Source of the DNA: Chara braunii
Lineage: Eukaryota; Streptophyta; Charophyceae; Charales; Characeae
Direction: 5' to 3'
Assembly (NCBI GenBank): GCA_003427395.1
Contig: BFEA01000092.1
Coordinates: 2,524,542-2,564,329, forward strand
DNA: 39,788 nucleotides
The position numbers and the translations under genes were made by a program. Under the pieces are notes generated by a model, which saw nothing but the letters and a program-made list of their open reading frames with translations, was not told the origin of the DNA and did not search any database. Positions 1-9,094 of the stretch are shown piece after piece (within the stretch, counting starts at the first letter, position 1; the number at the start of each line of letters is the position of its first letter).

Positions 1-48
<48 letters not shown>
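1..48. repeat. (TC)n microsatellite
   Basis: Pure TC dinucleotide run at the window edge. The same run occurs at 24571-24629 and 24794-24832 in the 3' LTR, so it is an internal LTR feature and not the element boundary. Confidence 0.95.
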
Positions 49-51
<3 letters not shown>

Positions 52-484
52 CTTCCCCCATTCCTTCAAAACTCTCTAACCCCTAACCCTTCCGTCACCC
101 CTTCCCCCTTCATGGCATGTGACTAACCTCCACCCTCACCTGTTACATTGTCAGGGAACGAACGAAAAGGAACTTAGTCTTCACTTGGTGGAAAGCGAGG
201 GCAAGGGAAGGGCTGTCGGTCCCTTGTGCCACCAAGAAGGAAAGGATACGGGACTATTGAGAGCATTTGCAAAGCGGAAAGGAGTGCTGATTTTGGACGA
301 GGTCAGTTTGACTCAACTATCTTCCCCGACTGCATGACTAAGGTGAAGGCATGGTTTTGCTTGAGGGAAGGGAAAAATAATCGAAGGATCATCGAAGGGC
401 AAAGGAAACCTAGGCTTGTGGGAAGGGGCGGTGTGTTGACCCCAATGGGGATCATATTTGGTTCATGCTTCGTGTGGTGTTGCT

Positions 485-493
485 CAGGTGAGT
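485..493 (+). promoter_or_regulatory. Consensus 5' splice site in LTR/leader
   Basis: CAG|GTGAGT is a perfect match to the 5' splice-site consensus and is preserved in the other LTR at 25277-25285, although bases just before it differ (GCTCAG against GTGCAG). If used, it would join the leader to acceptors upstream of the internal ORFs. Use is inferred; no transcript data are available. Confidence 0.45.
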
Positions 494-1180
494 AGCTTGG
501 GATGGGTGTTGAGCGGGACTGAATCCGCCGAAATGGATAAGGGAAGGACTTAGACCTCGCATAAACTATGAATGCAGGATGGGTTTGACGATCGGATGCA
601 TGAATGAATGGTAGATGTCTGGATGTGGCTTGCGTAATGATTGAATGCAATGACTCTCTTGAATGCAATGCAAGCCCGGAAGGACTAAGGGCAGTCTTGG
701 GTAGGTGAACGCGACGCTAGTGGCTCAAACAAAAAAAATATAGCGGCTAGGGGCCCGGGCGACGCCACCTCACCCCAAGGATGTCGTAGGGGCTGTCTTG
801 AGCCACTAGACATAGTGAAAAGGTGCGTGGCCCAATGGATGACGCTTGGCCTACGCATGATAAGAAGACAAATCTTCAATAAACTCTCTGGACTGCTTGT
901 GTATTGGAAGGAGCAATTGTCTGGTCAGACTTAATTGAATCAAGAAAACGCCACGAGTGACCAAAGAGCTACCATCTGGACGCGAGCGGAGCTACATCCC
1001 CCAATGTAAAGCCCTCTCGCAAAAGGCTCATCCCCATCCATCTCAAAGCACTAGGTGGGGGTGCCCCTGGGACGAACGACCCGCGCCCTGAGCGTGAGCG
1101 TGGGTGGGTTGAGCCAAATGGGACCCGCAGTGGGGTCGACCGAGGCTCGAAAGTCCTTCAGGGTACGACCCCTACAAAAA

Positions 1181-1198
1181 TGGTGGAGGTGTCGGGTA
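1181..1198 (+). promoter_or_regulatory. Primer-binding-site-like sequence
   Basis: The tract begins TGGTGGAGGTGTCGGG, 4 bases after the LTR end. Its reverse complement ends in CCA preceded by a discriminator A, a 7-base acceptor-strand candidate CACCTCC, a 5-base T-stem candidate CCCGA, and T-loop-like CAATA. That is how the 3' end of a tRNA should look. The implied acceptor 5' strand GGAGGTG recalls serine tRNAs of organelles, but I cannot assign the tRNA with confidence. Confidence 0.6.
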
Positions 1199-2925
1199 TT
1201 GGGTTAAACTGACCCATACGGTCTCGAGGGGAGCGCCCGACGCATGACCGCGAACATAAACATGAAGAGAAGGAATGAGGACTTGTGTGTGCTCTATCCC
1301 TTATAGTGAATGAGATTTGAGGGTGGCTGGGCGCGGGGCAAGGTCAGGCTTGGAGGAAGAACATGCATGCTTGCACTTGTGATCAGCCATCTCCTTTGGA
1401 GATGACTCTAGTCCTCCTTCCCTTGGACTGATGTTCGTCAGGCCGGGGAGGCCTTGGGCAAGCCGCAGGTCGACCCTTCCTCTTCGTGCGAAAGAAGGGC
1501 TCCGGTTACCTGGCAGGCAGTTGGGATTCCGGGCCAGTCCGGGTTCCAATGAAAGTCCCGCGGCGGAGTGATCCGACCGACATGGGTGTTTCTCTTCTCC
1601 TCTTCGGAGCCCAGCGGGGTCCGTGCACCGCACTTAAATGCTTGAAGGAACCTCACATGAACACAAACGGTAATCGAGAAGGAACAATCCTGCCCTATGA
1701 ACGGACACACAAGCAAAGATAAGGGAATGAAGGGAGTTGCTAGACTCCAAGAAAAACTAGCTCACCCTTGAAGATGCTAACGAAAAGGAACCGGGCACTA
1801 TGTATGGAAGTTAGGGGCGAGTGACACGTACTGTCCTGAGTGAAAACCTGTGAGCAATGGGTAGGAAGCGCTGGGTGCACCTGGGGAAAGTCACTTGTGT
1901 TATGTGTGTCTCACTTGGGGCTTGTGTTTGCATGATGGGGATTCGAGCGTCCTACCTTTCGGAAGGAAAGGATTGGTTTGCGCCGACCGGTGTGGGATGC
2001 GCAATGGTCGTCCTCTTTGAAGTTCGCCGGGTTCCGTGTGTGGGGTTCGGGCCACCAGGCTGTAAGGCAAGGGTTGGTCTCGTCGGCTGATTAAGTAGCA
2101 TTCTCACCCGAGCGGTCCAAGCATGGCTCGATGATCTTGCCCAGGCGAGGTGTGAAACGTCTTAAGGCGGGGCGGCTGCTTGTCGGCAGACGGCAGGGGG
2201 ACCACTGCATATGGGGCAAGGAAGGAGCCTCGGAGGCGATTGAAAGCTTCTCGTAGCATGGCTTGAAAAAAATTGATTCTTGTCGGACCGATGAAAGTGA
2301 ATGCCTGGACGGCCGGCTCCAATGGCCTCACCGAGATGTGCAGGGTGATTCCCGAGATTAACGGTGGGTACACGAGTGGCAAGTCGGGATGGGGTATTCT
2401 GGGTAAGGAGAAAAGGGCGAACGCCTTGCCGAGACCTGGGTACCGCGCTCGCGACGTTTGAGCTGTGCTGGAGGTATGGGCTAAAACCCTGCCAATGGTA
2501 ACAGTGGAGAGACCATTTCCGGGAAAAAGGTCGGTGAGGAGATGACCGACCCGCGTGTGACGTTTGCCTGAACTTTATTTTTGTGCCTCCCTTTGTAAAG
2601 TTGCCTGGTGAATGTTGGATGGGGACTGAGCTTCTGAGTCTATTCTCGCCTCCTGTCTAAGTCCGCACGAGTGAGAGAACATGAGAGTAAGGCTAGATAG
2701 GAGTCGGGAGGCAATGGAACCAAGAAAAAGAAATGTCGGTCACTGGTGACCGAATGTGGGCATGGTAAGGTAATGACACCTGGGGAATGGGTAGGAAAAG
2801 TTAGAAAGACCCGGATGGGGGGACCTGAAAACAACTCTCATCTAGAAAAGGAAAAGCAAACCATTGACCATGAGGGTCGTGTGGTGCTCTCATGTGGAAA
2901 ACAGGACAAGCGTCGCGAAAACAAG
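1199..2925 (+). other. Untranslated leader, no gene seen
   Basis: About 1.7 kb between the primer-binding-like site and the first accessory ORF. The open frames here are short, unlike any family I know, and not shared with the four downstream paralogues. An isolated TGTGCAG occurs near 2337. I see no RNA gene. Confidence 0.5.
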
Positions 2926-3792
2926 ATAGCGCGATGGTTGTCGCCTCCTGTCTATTCTAGTGGTCCGGAAATGCCTATAGAGGTAAGGGATGGGGTATCT
3001 GTTGTTCTTCCGGAAGAAGGGACGTGGACCGACCTAGAACCGGCCTATGAAACCGTGATGATGGACAAAAAGGGCGCGTTCCTCTGGATAGAGACAATCT
3101 GGACTAATATCAACTTGATGAGACTCTCACCTAGCTTGATGAACCTAGAATTCCGAAGAACAGTGGAAGCTCGAGGGTGGGTCTACCTGTCACAAGAATT
3201 GGAAAATGCAATGGTAGTGGGACTAGTATTGGGCACGGCACCGGATCAACTGTTTAGGCAAGCGGAACGGGAAGTGGTATGGGCAGCATGTCAGCGGGCA
3301 AAAATGGAAATGGAAAGGATGGAGGTGCGAGTGGAACTCGGGGACCGGAAAAATATGAGACGTCCTCTTAGGACAATGAGATGTGTGCTACCCCCGTTTC
3401 TGGTGGATGCAGTCTTTGGGACCAGGGATAGATTGGAACGAATATGTCAGTCGATGACGCGCCTGAGGCTGTACCAATGTGCTAGATAAGACTTCTTTAG
3501 ATTGTCGGTGGAAGCAGGGCCGTTTGAGGGAAACTGGGCGGAAGAATTAGCTGAGGTGTTAAACCTCCTCAGCATGGACGAAGTCTTTGTTCCTAGTCCG
3601 GTGCATTGGCAGATAGTTTACCGAAACGTGGCGGCAGGGGAAACCTTCTTGGAAGGGGTGAAAGAGATGTTATTAGACGAGGAGGAGGATTCCAGTGACG
3701 AGGAGGACGGGGACGAGATAGAGGACTGGGACTTCTGGATGGGGGAGGGGGGCTTACCTGGGGAAAACGGGTTGTCGACTATGTGCAGATAG
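2926..3792 (+). pseudogene. Accessory ORF copy A of a four-copy unknown family
   Basis: First of four tandem paralogues. By alignment it should start at 2926, where the family start MAR reads ATA-GCG-CGA, so the start codon appears lost by G-to-A. The frame is open (also upstream to 2746) until a single TAA at 3487-3489, then continues in the same frame to TAG at 3790-3792, about 288 codons. Family landmarks are a VSVVLP-type strand (from 2995), a GWVYL segment, a VELG patch, the block RCVLPPFLVDAVFG, then GPFEG and a GETFL-type end. Only copy A carries a strongly acidic tail (EEEDSSDEEDGDEIED). It has no recognisable catalytic motif, membrane span or signal peptide, and its function is unknown. 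Copy B follows after 6 bases in the same frame. Confidence 0.7.
3782..3788 (+). promoter_or_regulatory. Possible 3' splice site before copy B
   Basis: TGTGCAG, 10 bases before the ATG of copy B. The same heptamer precedes copy D (5546-5552) and gag (6791-6797). The tract before it is not strongly pyrimidine-rich, so this is a shared-context argument. Confidence 0.35.
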
Positions 3793-3798
3793 GGAGCG

Positions 3799-4545
3799 AT
3801 GGCCCGGGGACTCGAGCTATGGGACTGCACATGGGAACCAGGACGAGTCGGAAGGGGAGTAGAAATGTCAATACCGCCGAGCAATGAATGGAAGGGGACC
3901 ACATGTGATTGGCGGGGTTATGAGATTGTGCCGGAGCTATCGTACCTATGGATAGAGCGTGTTTGGAACCCGTTGAGGGAAGAGGAAGGATGAGAAGAGA
4001 TTGCGGAAGGAAGGGTGAAATCAGTCGGGACGATCGTTCTCTCTGAACAAGGTTGGCACCTGTTCTACACGGCGCTCGCGGCAGGACAGAACCCAATGTG
4101 GCTTTTAGGGGACGCTGAGGGAAGGGCTCGGCAGGCAGGAGAAAGGTTTGCTAACAAAGGTTGGGATACGGTCAGCAGTAGAGTCGTGATGGGAGGATGG
4201 AAGAAATTTAAACCGCCTGGCGCCCGAATCAAGACCTGGGTGCCCGAATTCGTGGCGGACTGGTTTGGGGGTTTTGATCGCGTAACAGAGGTAGCCGACA
4301 CGATGGAGCGAATACACGTGAACTGCACATGGCTGGCGAAAGAATTCTATAGGACGTCCTTGAAATACGGACCCTTCCATGGCGATAGAGCCCGGAAGGT
4401 CCTTATCATTTTGGATATCGAAAGGAATGACCGGCAGGAGGTGGCCCCGGAAACTAGGGAGGCCATAATCCGTCGTGAGGTAGCAGCAACACCTTGCTAT
4501 GTGGATCATGTGTTCAAACTGTTCGAAGTACTGTGGTTCGACTAA
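3799..4545 (+). pseudogene. Accessory ORF copy B of a four-copy unknown family
   Basis: Starts ATG-GCC-CGG (MAR), like the other copies, 10 bases after a TGTGCAG. It reads to TAA at 4543-4545, 248 codons, broken only by one TGA at 3991-3993. Family landmarks in order are VEMSIPP, LWIERVW, GTIVLSEQGW, VVMGGWKKF, WVPEFVADWFGG, EFYRTSLKYGPFHG and RREVAATPCYVDHVFKLFE. The stop lies where paralogues carry charged residues, so C-to-T decay of an arginine codon would explain it. Composition is charged and soluble-looking with many tryptophans. I do not recognise the family. Confidence 0.72.
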
Positions 4546-4667
4546 ACGCAGGAAAACCGTGGGGCCAGGCAAATATGGAAAAAAATGCTAAGACAAGGGA
4601 ATGGGATGTCTGACCATTGTAGGGTTCAGTGCGGATTGCGAGCCAGGAGATCAAAGGCGAGTGCGTG
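4546..4667 (+). other. Spacer with possible 3' splice site before copy C
   Basis: The 122-base gap between copies B and C contains GGGTTCAG at 4622-4629, 38 bases before the ATG of copy C. It parallels the TGTGCAG sites of copies B and D but is a weaker match. Confidence 0.25.
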
Positions 4668-5441
4668 ATGGCGCGAAGAAGGACATTCCTCGAGGAACGC
4701 CCTATGGGCATTGAACCGCCTAGGGAAGTACCGGGTGGGGTAGAGGTTAGCTTGCCGGCGACAAGTGAAGGCTGGCGCCAGGTGGCAGATTGGGTCGGGG
4801 TTGAGCTTGTGGAAAATATGGTCTACTTGGTAACGAAACTTGAGTGGCGTGCGGATGAGAATGGGGAATGGAACCCGGACCCGCGGGGACATGTGCGTGC
4901 AGAAGGACGGTTGTATGTGTCATAGGATGGGTGGAGGGAGTTCGGAGTTCGGCTGGCATTAGGAGAAGACCCGTTGAGCATGTTTGAAGGGGCATGGTAG
5001 TTAGTATGGCGAGCGGGGTTTGAGTTCGCAGATCCGGGGGTCGACGATGTAACAGCGGACCTTAGGGTAGCCATGGTCGGAAGTTTTGAATTGCCTAGTG
5101 AAAATGTATGAATGAGGTTGCCGCCCTTCCTGCTGGAAAGGCTGGGAGGTCTGGGACTTGTTAGACGAGCGGTAACCGACCTCGCAAGCCTGACATATGA
5201 AGATGCGATGGTACATCGAGAATACTATCGGGCCTTCCTAGAAATGGACCCGTTCAGTGGAGAACAAAAGTACGAGGTGTTGCGTATCCTGCGAGCTGTG
5301 TTTAGCACCAGGCCAAGGGCTCCGGTTGTGGGAAGTGAGGTTTTATGGGGTGTCATCCGACGGGAAATAAGTCAAGGGATGGTGTACGTGGATGATCTGT
5401 ACCGATTGTATAAGCTGATGGATGTAGGGACGGACCAATAA
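4668..5441 (+). pseudogene. Accessory ORF copy C of a four-copy unknown family
   Basis: Starts ATG-GCG-CGA (MARRR) at 4668 and keeps one frame to TAA at 5439-5441, 257 codons, with three stops: TAG at 4923, TAG at 4998 and TGA at 5109. It is the most damaged copy. Landmarks are VEVSLPA, RLYVS, GWREFGVRLALG, MRLPPFLLERLGG, REYYRAFLEMDPFSG and IRREISQGMVYVDDLYRLYK. Each stop sits where a paralogue has a residue reachable by one transition (for example a glutamine in copy A opposite 4923). That fits deamination-type decay of a once functional gene. Confidence 0.7.
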
Positions 5442-5545
5442 AAGAGGTCAAGGAAAGAAAAGGAAGGTTCAAGCTAGAAACCGAGAACTGTTCGGGCGGG
5501 AGCTGAAGATTAAATGAAATAAGTAAAACTGCTTGTTGTTTAAAC

Positions 5546-5552
5546 TGTGCAG
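5546..5552 (+). promoter_or_regulatory. Possible 3' splice site before copy D
   Basis: TGTGCAG follows a T-rich stretch (GCTTGTTGTTTAAAC, from 5531), giving the best acceptor context of the set. The first ATG after it, at 5571, is the family start of copy D. Confidence 0.45.
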
Positions 5553-5570
5553 GGGACTACTAAGTCAAAA

Positions 5571-6357
5571 ATGGCGATGAGACGCGCTCGGATGATGCGA
5601 CAGTCCACACACCCGCGGCCATCCACGGAAAGTGGAGACGGATGGGAGGTATCGCTCCCTGCAAGCTATACGATCCGAGGATTGGACATCGAATGGAGAG
5701 TCGTGACCCTGGGAAGAGGACAGGCGTTCATGATGGTGGAATGTTTGTGGGATGGTATGAGAATTAACAGGGGACCGGGAGACGATCTGTACACCGACCT
5801 TAGGGTAACGGGGACCATGTACCTGCCAGAACTTGGATGGTACATGCTAAGAACGGAATTGGCACTAGGTCTCAGGTTGCTACCAATCTTCCAGAGGGCT
5901 ACTAGGGTGTTGAACAGGGTGGGCCAGGAAGTGCGGGGGAGAAGAAACGTGGGATTAGGAACTCGGGTGGAGGTTGGAGGGTGGCGAGAGTTTAAGGCCC
6001 CAATGACCGGGTTGAGGTGTCGAGTACCTCGTTTCATGGTGGACTTGGTATTCGGTAGCCTCAAGAGAGCTAGGGACCCTGGTGGACTCGACCCTGGTCT
6101 GGATCCACCTCTTCCGGCCACAAACAACGAGCATGTTCTATGATGTGTCGGTCAGACATGGGCCGTTCTGGGGGAACCAGGCCTGGGAACTACTCGAATT
6201 ACTCGGGATCTTGATATTCGGATTGCGCCACCTGTCGTTTGAAGAATATGAACCAATAATTATCAGGGAAATAGAGATGGGGGAAAATTACCTTGCTGGG
6301 TTGGCCGACCTGTTCGAGGAACCAGATGAGCAGGGCAGGCCTGAGGGACCAGCATGA
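5571..6357 (+). pseudogene. Accessory ORF copy D of a four-copy unknown family
   Basis: Starts ATG-GCG-ATG (MAMRRAR) at 5571. Open with no stop to about 6060, where one extra base shifts the frame; it then continues in the +1 frame to TGA at 6355-6357, about 261 codons in all. Landmarks are WEVSLPAS, VECLWDG, GTMYLPELGW, RVEVGGWREF, RCRVPRFMVDLVFGS, then after the shift MFYDVSVRHGPFWG and IIREIEMGENYLAGLADLFE. Apart from the single shift it is the best-preserved copy and the best query for homology or structure searches. It lies 453 bases ahead of gag. Confidence 0.75.
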
Positions 6358-6391
6358 GAAAACGCGTCAGGGAGAGGTAGGGAAATAAAGG

Positions 6392-6703
6392 ATGGGTACT
6401 AAGATAAGTAAGCAGCCACCAGCAAAAGAGGGGCAGTGGTTGGAGCTCCGTCCGAACCGATAGCGCGGCAAGGAGGAACTAGGAAGGCCACCCACACCAG
6501 ATAACTCCGGGGCATTTGGAGGTTGAAAAGCTAAAAGGGTCATCCTCGATAAGGAGGCCACTGGGCTCAAACACAGCCCTAAGAGCCAAAGCGCGCCAGT
6601 AAAAAAATGCCAAGCAGCGGCGGCAAGTTCCCCGACGGGAGAAAAACCTGAAGGACGCCCTGGGAAAGAAAAGTCAGGAGAGTCGGACCGATTAAAATAA
6701 GAC
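6392..6703 (+). pseudogene. Possible relic ORF with myristoylation-like start
   Basis: A + frame starting ATG at 6392 encodes MGTKISKQPP, then a Lys/Glu/Pro/Ser-rich stretch to a TAA near 6700, interrupted by TAG at 6461 and TGA at 6524. MGxxxSK is the classical N-myristoylation pattern, which many retroviral Gag and accessory proteins use for membrane targeting. No homology is recognised. A 136-codon open frame on the opposite strand overlaps it and is probably only a shadow. Confidence 0.25.
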
Positions 6704-6790
6704 GCAAAAAACATGGAATAGGCGGGTTTTAGGGCCGGGACTAGGGCAGTTATGAACAACCGGCCACTTTTTCGCAAAAAAAAATTTCCA

Positions 6791-6797
6791 TGTGCAG
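6791..6797 (+). promoter_or_regulatory. Possible 3' splice site before gag
   Basis: TGTGCAG, 13 bases before the gag ATG at 6811. It is the same heptamer, at a similar spacing, as before copies B and D. Confidence 0.35.
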
Positions 6798-6810
6798 GCT
6801 AGGTAAAGAA

Positions 6811-8896
6811 ATGACGACTGAGGAAGGAATCAATGACCAGCAGAGCGGAGGGAATCAGGGCACGAATGGGGATGGGGAACGAAACGAGGGATCGGCCAGG
6901 GATCGATTGTCAGTCAAACTGGAAGGAACCCGAGAAGACGAAAATGATGCCTCAATTGGAGAAAGCTCGGGGAAAGCTGGGGGTAGCAAAAGGGGACCTC
7001 AGGAAAACAGGGAAGGGGGAAACGATATGAGAATAAGCCCTCGGAACTCAGCAGCAGCCACCCCTAAAAAGACAAAAGTCTCGGATGCCAGCCGTAAATT
7101 GGCAGAGATAGAAAAGCAGACTGCAGCGAGCAGATGATGGCCGAGGATGAGGAGGACCCCCAGGGCGCAGGGTCATGTGAGGGACGCAGGATCGGTCCGG
7201 ATGAGACCAGGTATGAGGAGAAGGATAATAGCCACAAAGGAACGCCTAGCAAGAAGGGAAAGGACAAGAACGACCCCTCGGCGGAGGGGACGAAAAACGC
7301 TATGAACCCGCCTGCCATCGACAGCAGCACTAGCCGACTGCCCGCCATGCCGAATGTAACAAGGCATGCGACGGACTCTGGAGCCTTCGGGAAAGGGTGC
7401 TAGGATGGTTTGACCCAGAATGAACGCCGAAAACCAGGGAGAAGTAGAGGGAAAGCAAGGAAGGGGAAGGGACTAGTGCTGCTGAAGAAGCAGGTAGCTC
7501 CGAAGGTGGTCTCAAGAGGATAGTCGCCACCCTCACCGGGGCACTAAACAAGAATCAGGGATATCTCGCAGATGCAAAGAAGAAACTCACTTTTGATGAA
7601 GCAAACATTATGGAGTTTCTAATAGACTATGAGAACCTAGCAGCCTTACTAAAATGGACGGAAGAAGAAAAGATGGAGCACCTAGGGCAACACGTGTCGC
7701 TAAGCTTAGGAAGGGACATTATGGCCATCGTCGCGTCCAGTGGATCCTGAAAAGAAACCAGGAACGAGATGATGAGGAAATACCTGAAGGCAAAGAAAAC
7801 GGCAACAGATGCCGAATTAGCAGCAGTACAGAGGAAAAACTTTGCGACTTACAACGATTTCCTAAGGGCATTTACATTAGTGGCGCTGCGAATTCCCGGG
7901 GTAATGGACCGCATAATGAGTAAATACTTCCTTAGGCAGTTCTCCGAGTTTGATAAGGATAAAATTTTGTCAGCATACCTGCAGACCAGTAAGTTTGAGT
8001 ACACGAGAGATGTGGACTTCATCACGGTAACAGACCTTGCGGAAAAGACAATGGTCACCGAGACACTAGCCCTGCTTAAGGAAAGGGAGGTCATAGATCT
8101 GACCGGCAAAACGGGGGATAAGGTCAAAAAGGGAATAGAAAGCCTGCATGAAAGGGTGCACGGGGTTGACAATAAGATAGAAAGAATGGAAAGCGCGTTA
8201 TTAGTGATGCAGGCGCAAGTATCCCGACCCGCCCTCCCGCCCCAAGAAGTCGTGGTTCCGGCAGTTGTAGCAAACTGGGGATTTGGCAGGAGGGACCCGG
8301 CCAACGAACAATGCAAATATTGCACCATGATTGGGCATTTTGTACGGGCCTGTCCAAGACTCAATCACGATATCGAGCGGCAGAGGTGCAACAGGTCCCT
8401 CAAAGGCGAGATCCTCGGACCCAGGGGAGAGCGCGTCAATTGAAACTCGCCAGGAGGAATGCGGCGAGCCGTCATCCTCCTGAATAACTTAGAGATAGCT
8501 GCAGTAGAAGCAGAGCCGATAGCCGAGATTGTTTGGGACCAGCCAAGGGGACGGGGACCACAGGCCAATTTTATCCTTGAAGGCAATGGCTAGGATAGGG
8601 TAAATATCACCACCCGTCGGGCCGGCGCAGAAAAGAAGTTTATTCAAGATCCAGTAATGGAAAAACTCGCAGGGACTAGCACGGGTCAGCAAGAGACCGA
8701 AGCCGGGGAACAAGAGAAGGTCTATGGAAAGCCAAGGGAGGACGAACCAGTAGACAAGGCTATGGCGGCAAAAAAGAAGTTAAAGTATCAAATTCCGATC
8801 CTAACTTCGCCAGAAATCGATGGCACCTTGAGTAAGCTACTGGGTACCATGGTATCGGTGTCTTTTCAGACCATGCTAATCCAGCCCGAGGCTGCT
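6811..8896 (+). pseudogene. gag: gag, decayed, with CCHC zinc knuckle
   Basis: The structural polyprotein that would form virus-like particles and bind element RNA. It starts MTTEEGINDQQ at 6811 in a polar, acidic region, shifts frame near 7130 and again near 7385, and then reads in one frame with stops near 7421, 7445 and at 7748 (TGA), 8441 (TGA) and 8618 (TAG) to a TAA at 8894-8896. The region 7472-8300 looks like a helical capsid (FDEANIMEFLIDYENLAALL, then KYLKAKKTATDAELAAVQ). A canonical zinc knuckle CKYCTMIGHFVRAC (C-x2-C-x4-H-x4-C) lies at 8312-8353. After the TGA at 8441 the same frame resumes with coding-like sequence, so gag probably once ran on toward the protease. Confidence 0.8.
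8312..8353 (+). other. Gag CCHC zinc knuckle
   Basis: C-x2-C-x4-H-x4-C with all four zinc ligands intact. This nucleocapsid-type motif binds RNA and fixes the gag assignment. Confidence 0.95.
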
Positions 8897-9094
8897 TAAA
8901 GGACTCAGGCAGTTGCTAACGCGTAAGCGCGTAGAGGTAGAGGAGGCCCCGGAACTGCAAGAGCAGGACACGGAAGAGGCTGAGGCGCTGCAAGGCGTCT
9001 CCAACCTCCAAAGCATTCCAGGGGGCCTGGAAGACTTGGAGAAAGTTTTTGCGGTTTCCGCCTAAGCCTACCGGATCGCGAAGGTGGCGAAGTC
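8760..9094 (+). pseudogene. Conserved-looking segment between gag and protease
   Basis: The frame through KYQIPILTSPEIDGTLSKLL (from about 8787) ends at TAA 8894. A shift of one base at about 8883 opens SPRLLKGLRQLLTRKRVEVE and runs to a TAA at 9063; another shift near 9055 returns to the protease frame. Two compensating indels in a once continuous Gag-protease ORF explain this. Ty3/gypsy elements of a type common in basidiomycete fungi have a conserved domain at the same place. That comparison is from memory. Confidence 0.5.

Larger units (their letters stand above)
1..1176 (+). mobile_element. 5' LTR, right-hand part (left part outside window)
   Basis: The segment opens in a TC microsatellite and runs to CCCCTACA at 1176. 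It is repeated at about 24795-25971 with roughly 40-50 mismatches over 1.13 kb by eye (about 96% identity), mostly transitions. It ends in CA, a 4-base AAAA spacer follows, and then a TGG that starts a primer-binding-site-like sequence, which is the normal layout at the inner edge of a 5' LTR. It contains a perfect donor consensus CAG|GTGAGT at 485-493 and an AATAAA at 878-883, both shared with the 3' copy. The left end and the target-site duplication lie outside the window. Confidence 0.85.

Noticed and set aside
4065-4572. Minus-strand ORFs opposite copy B (87 and 155 codons)
   Set aside because: They overlap the plus-strand family frame, are not shared with the other copies, and show no motif.
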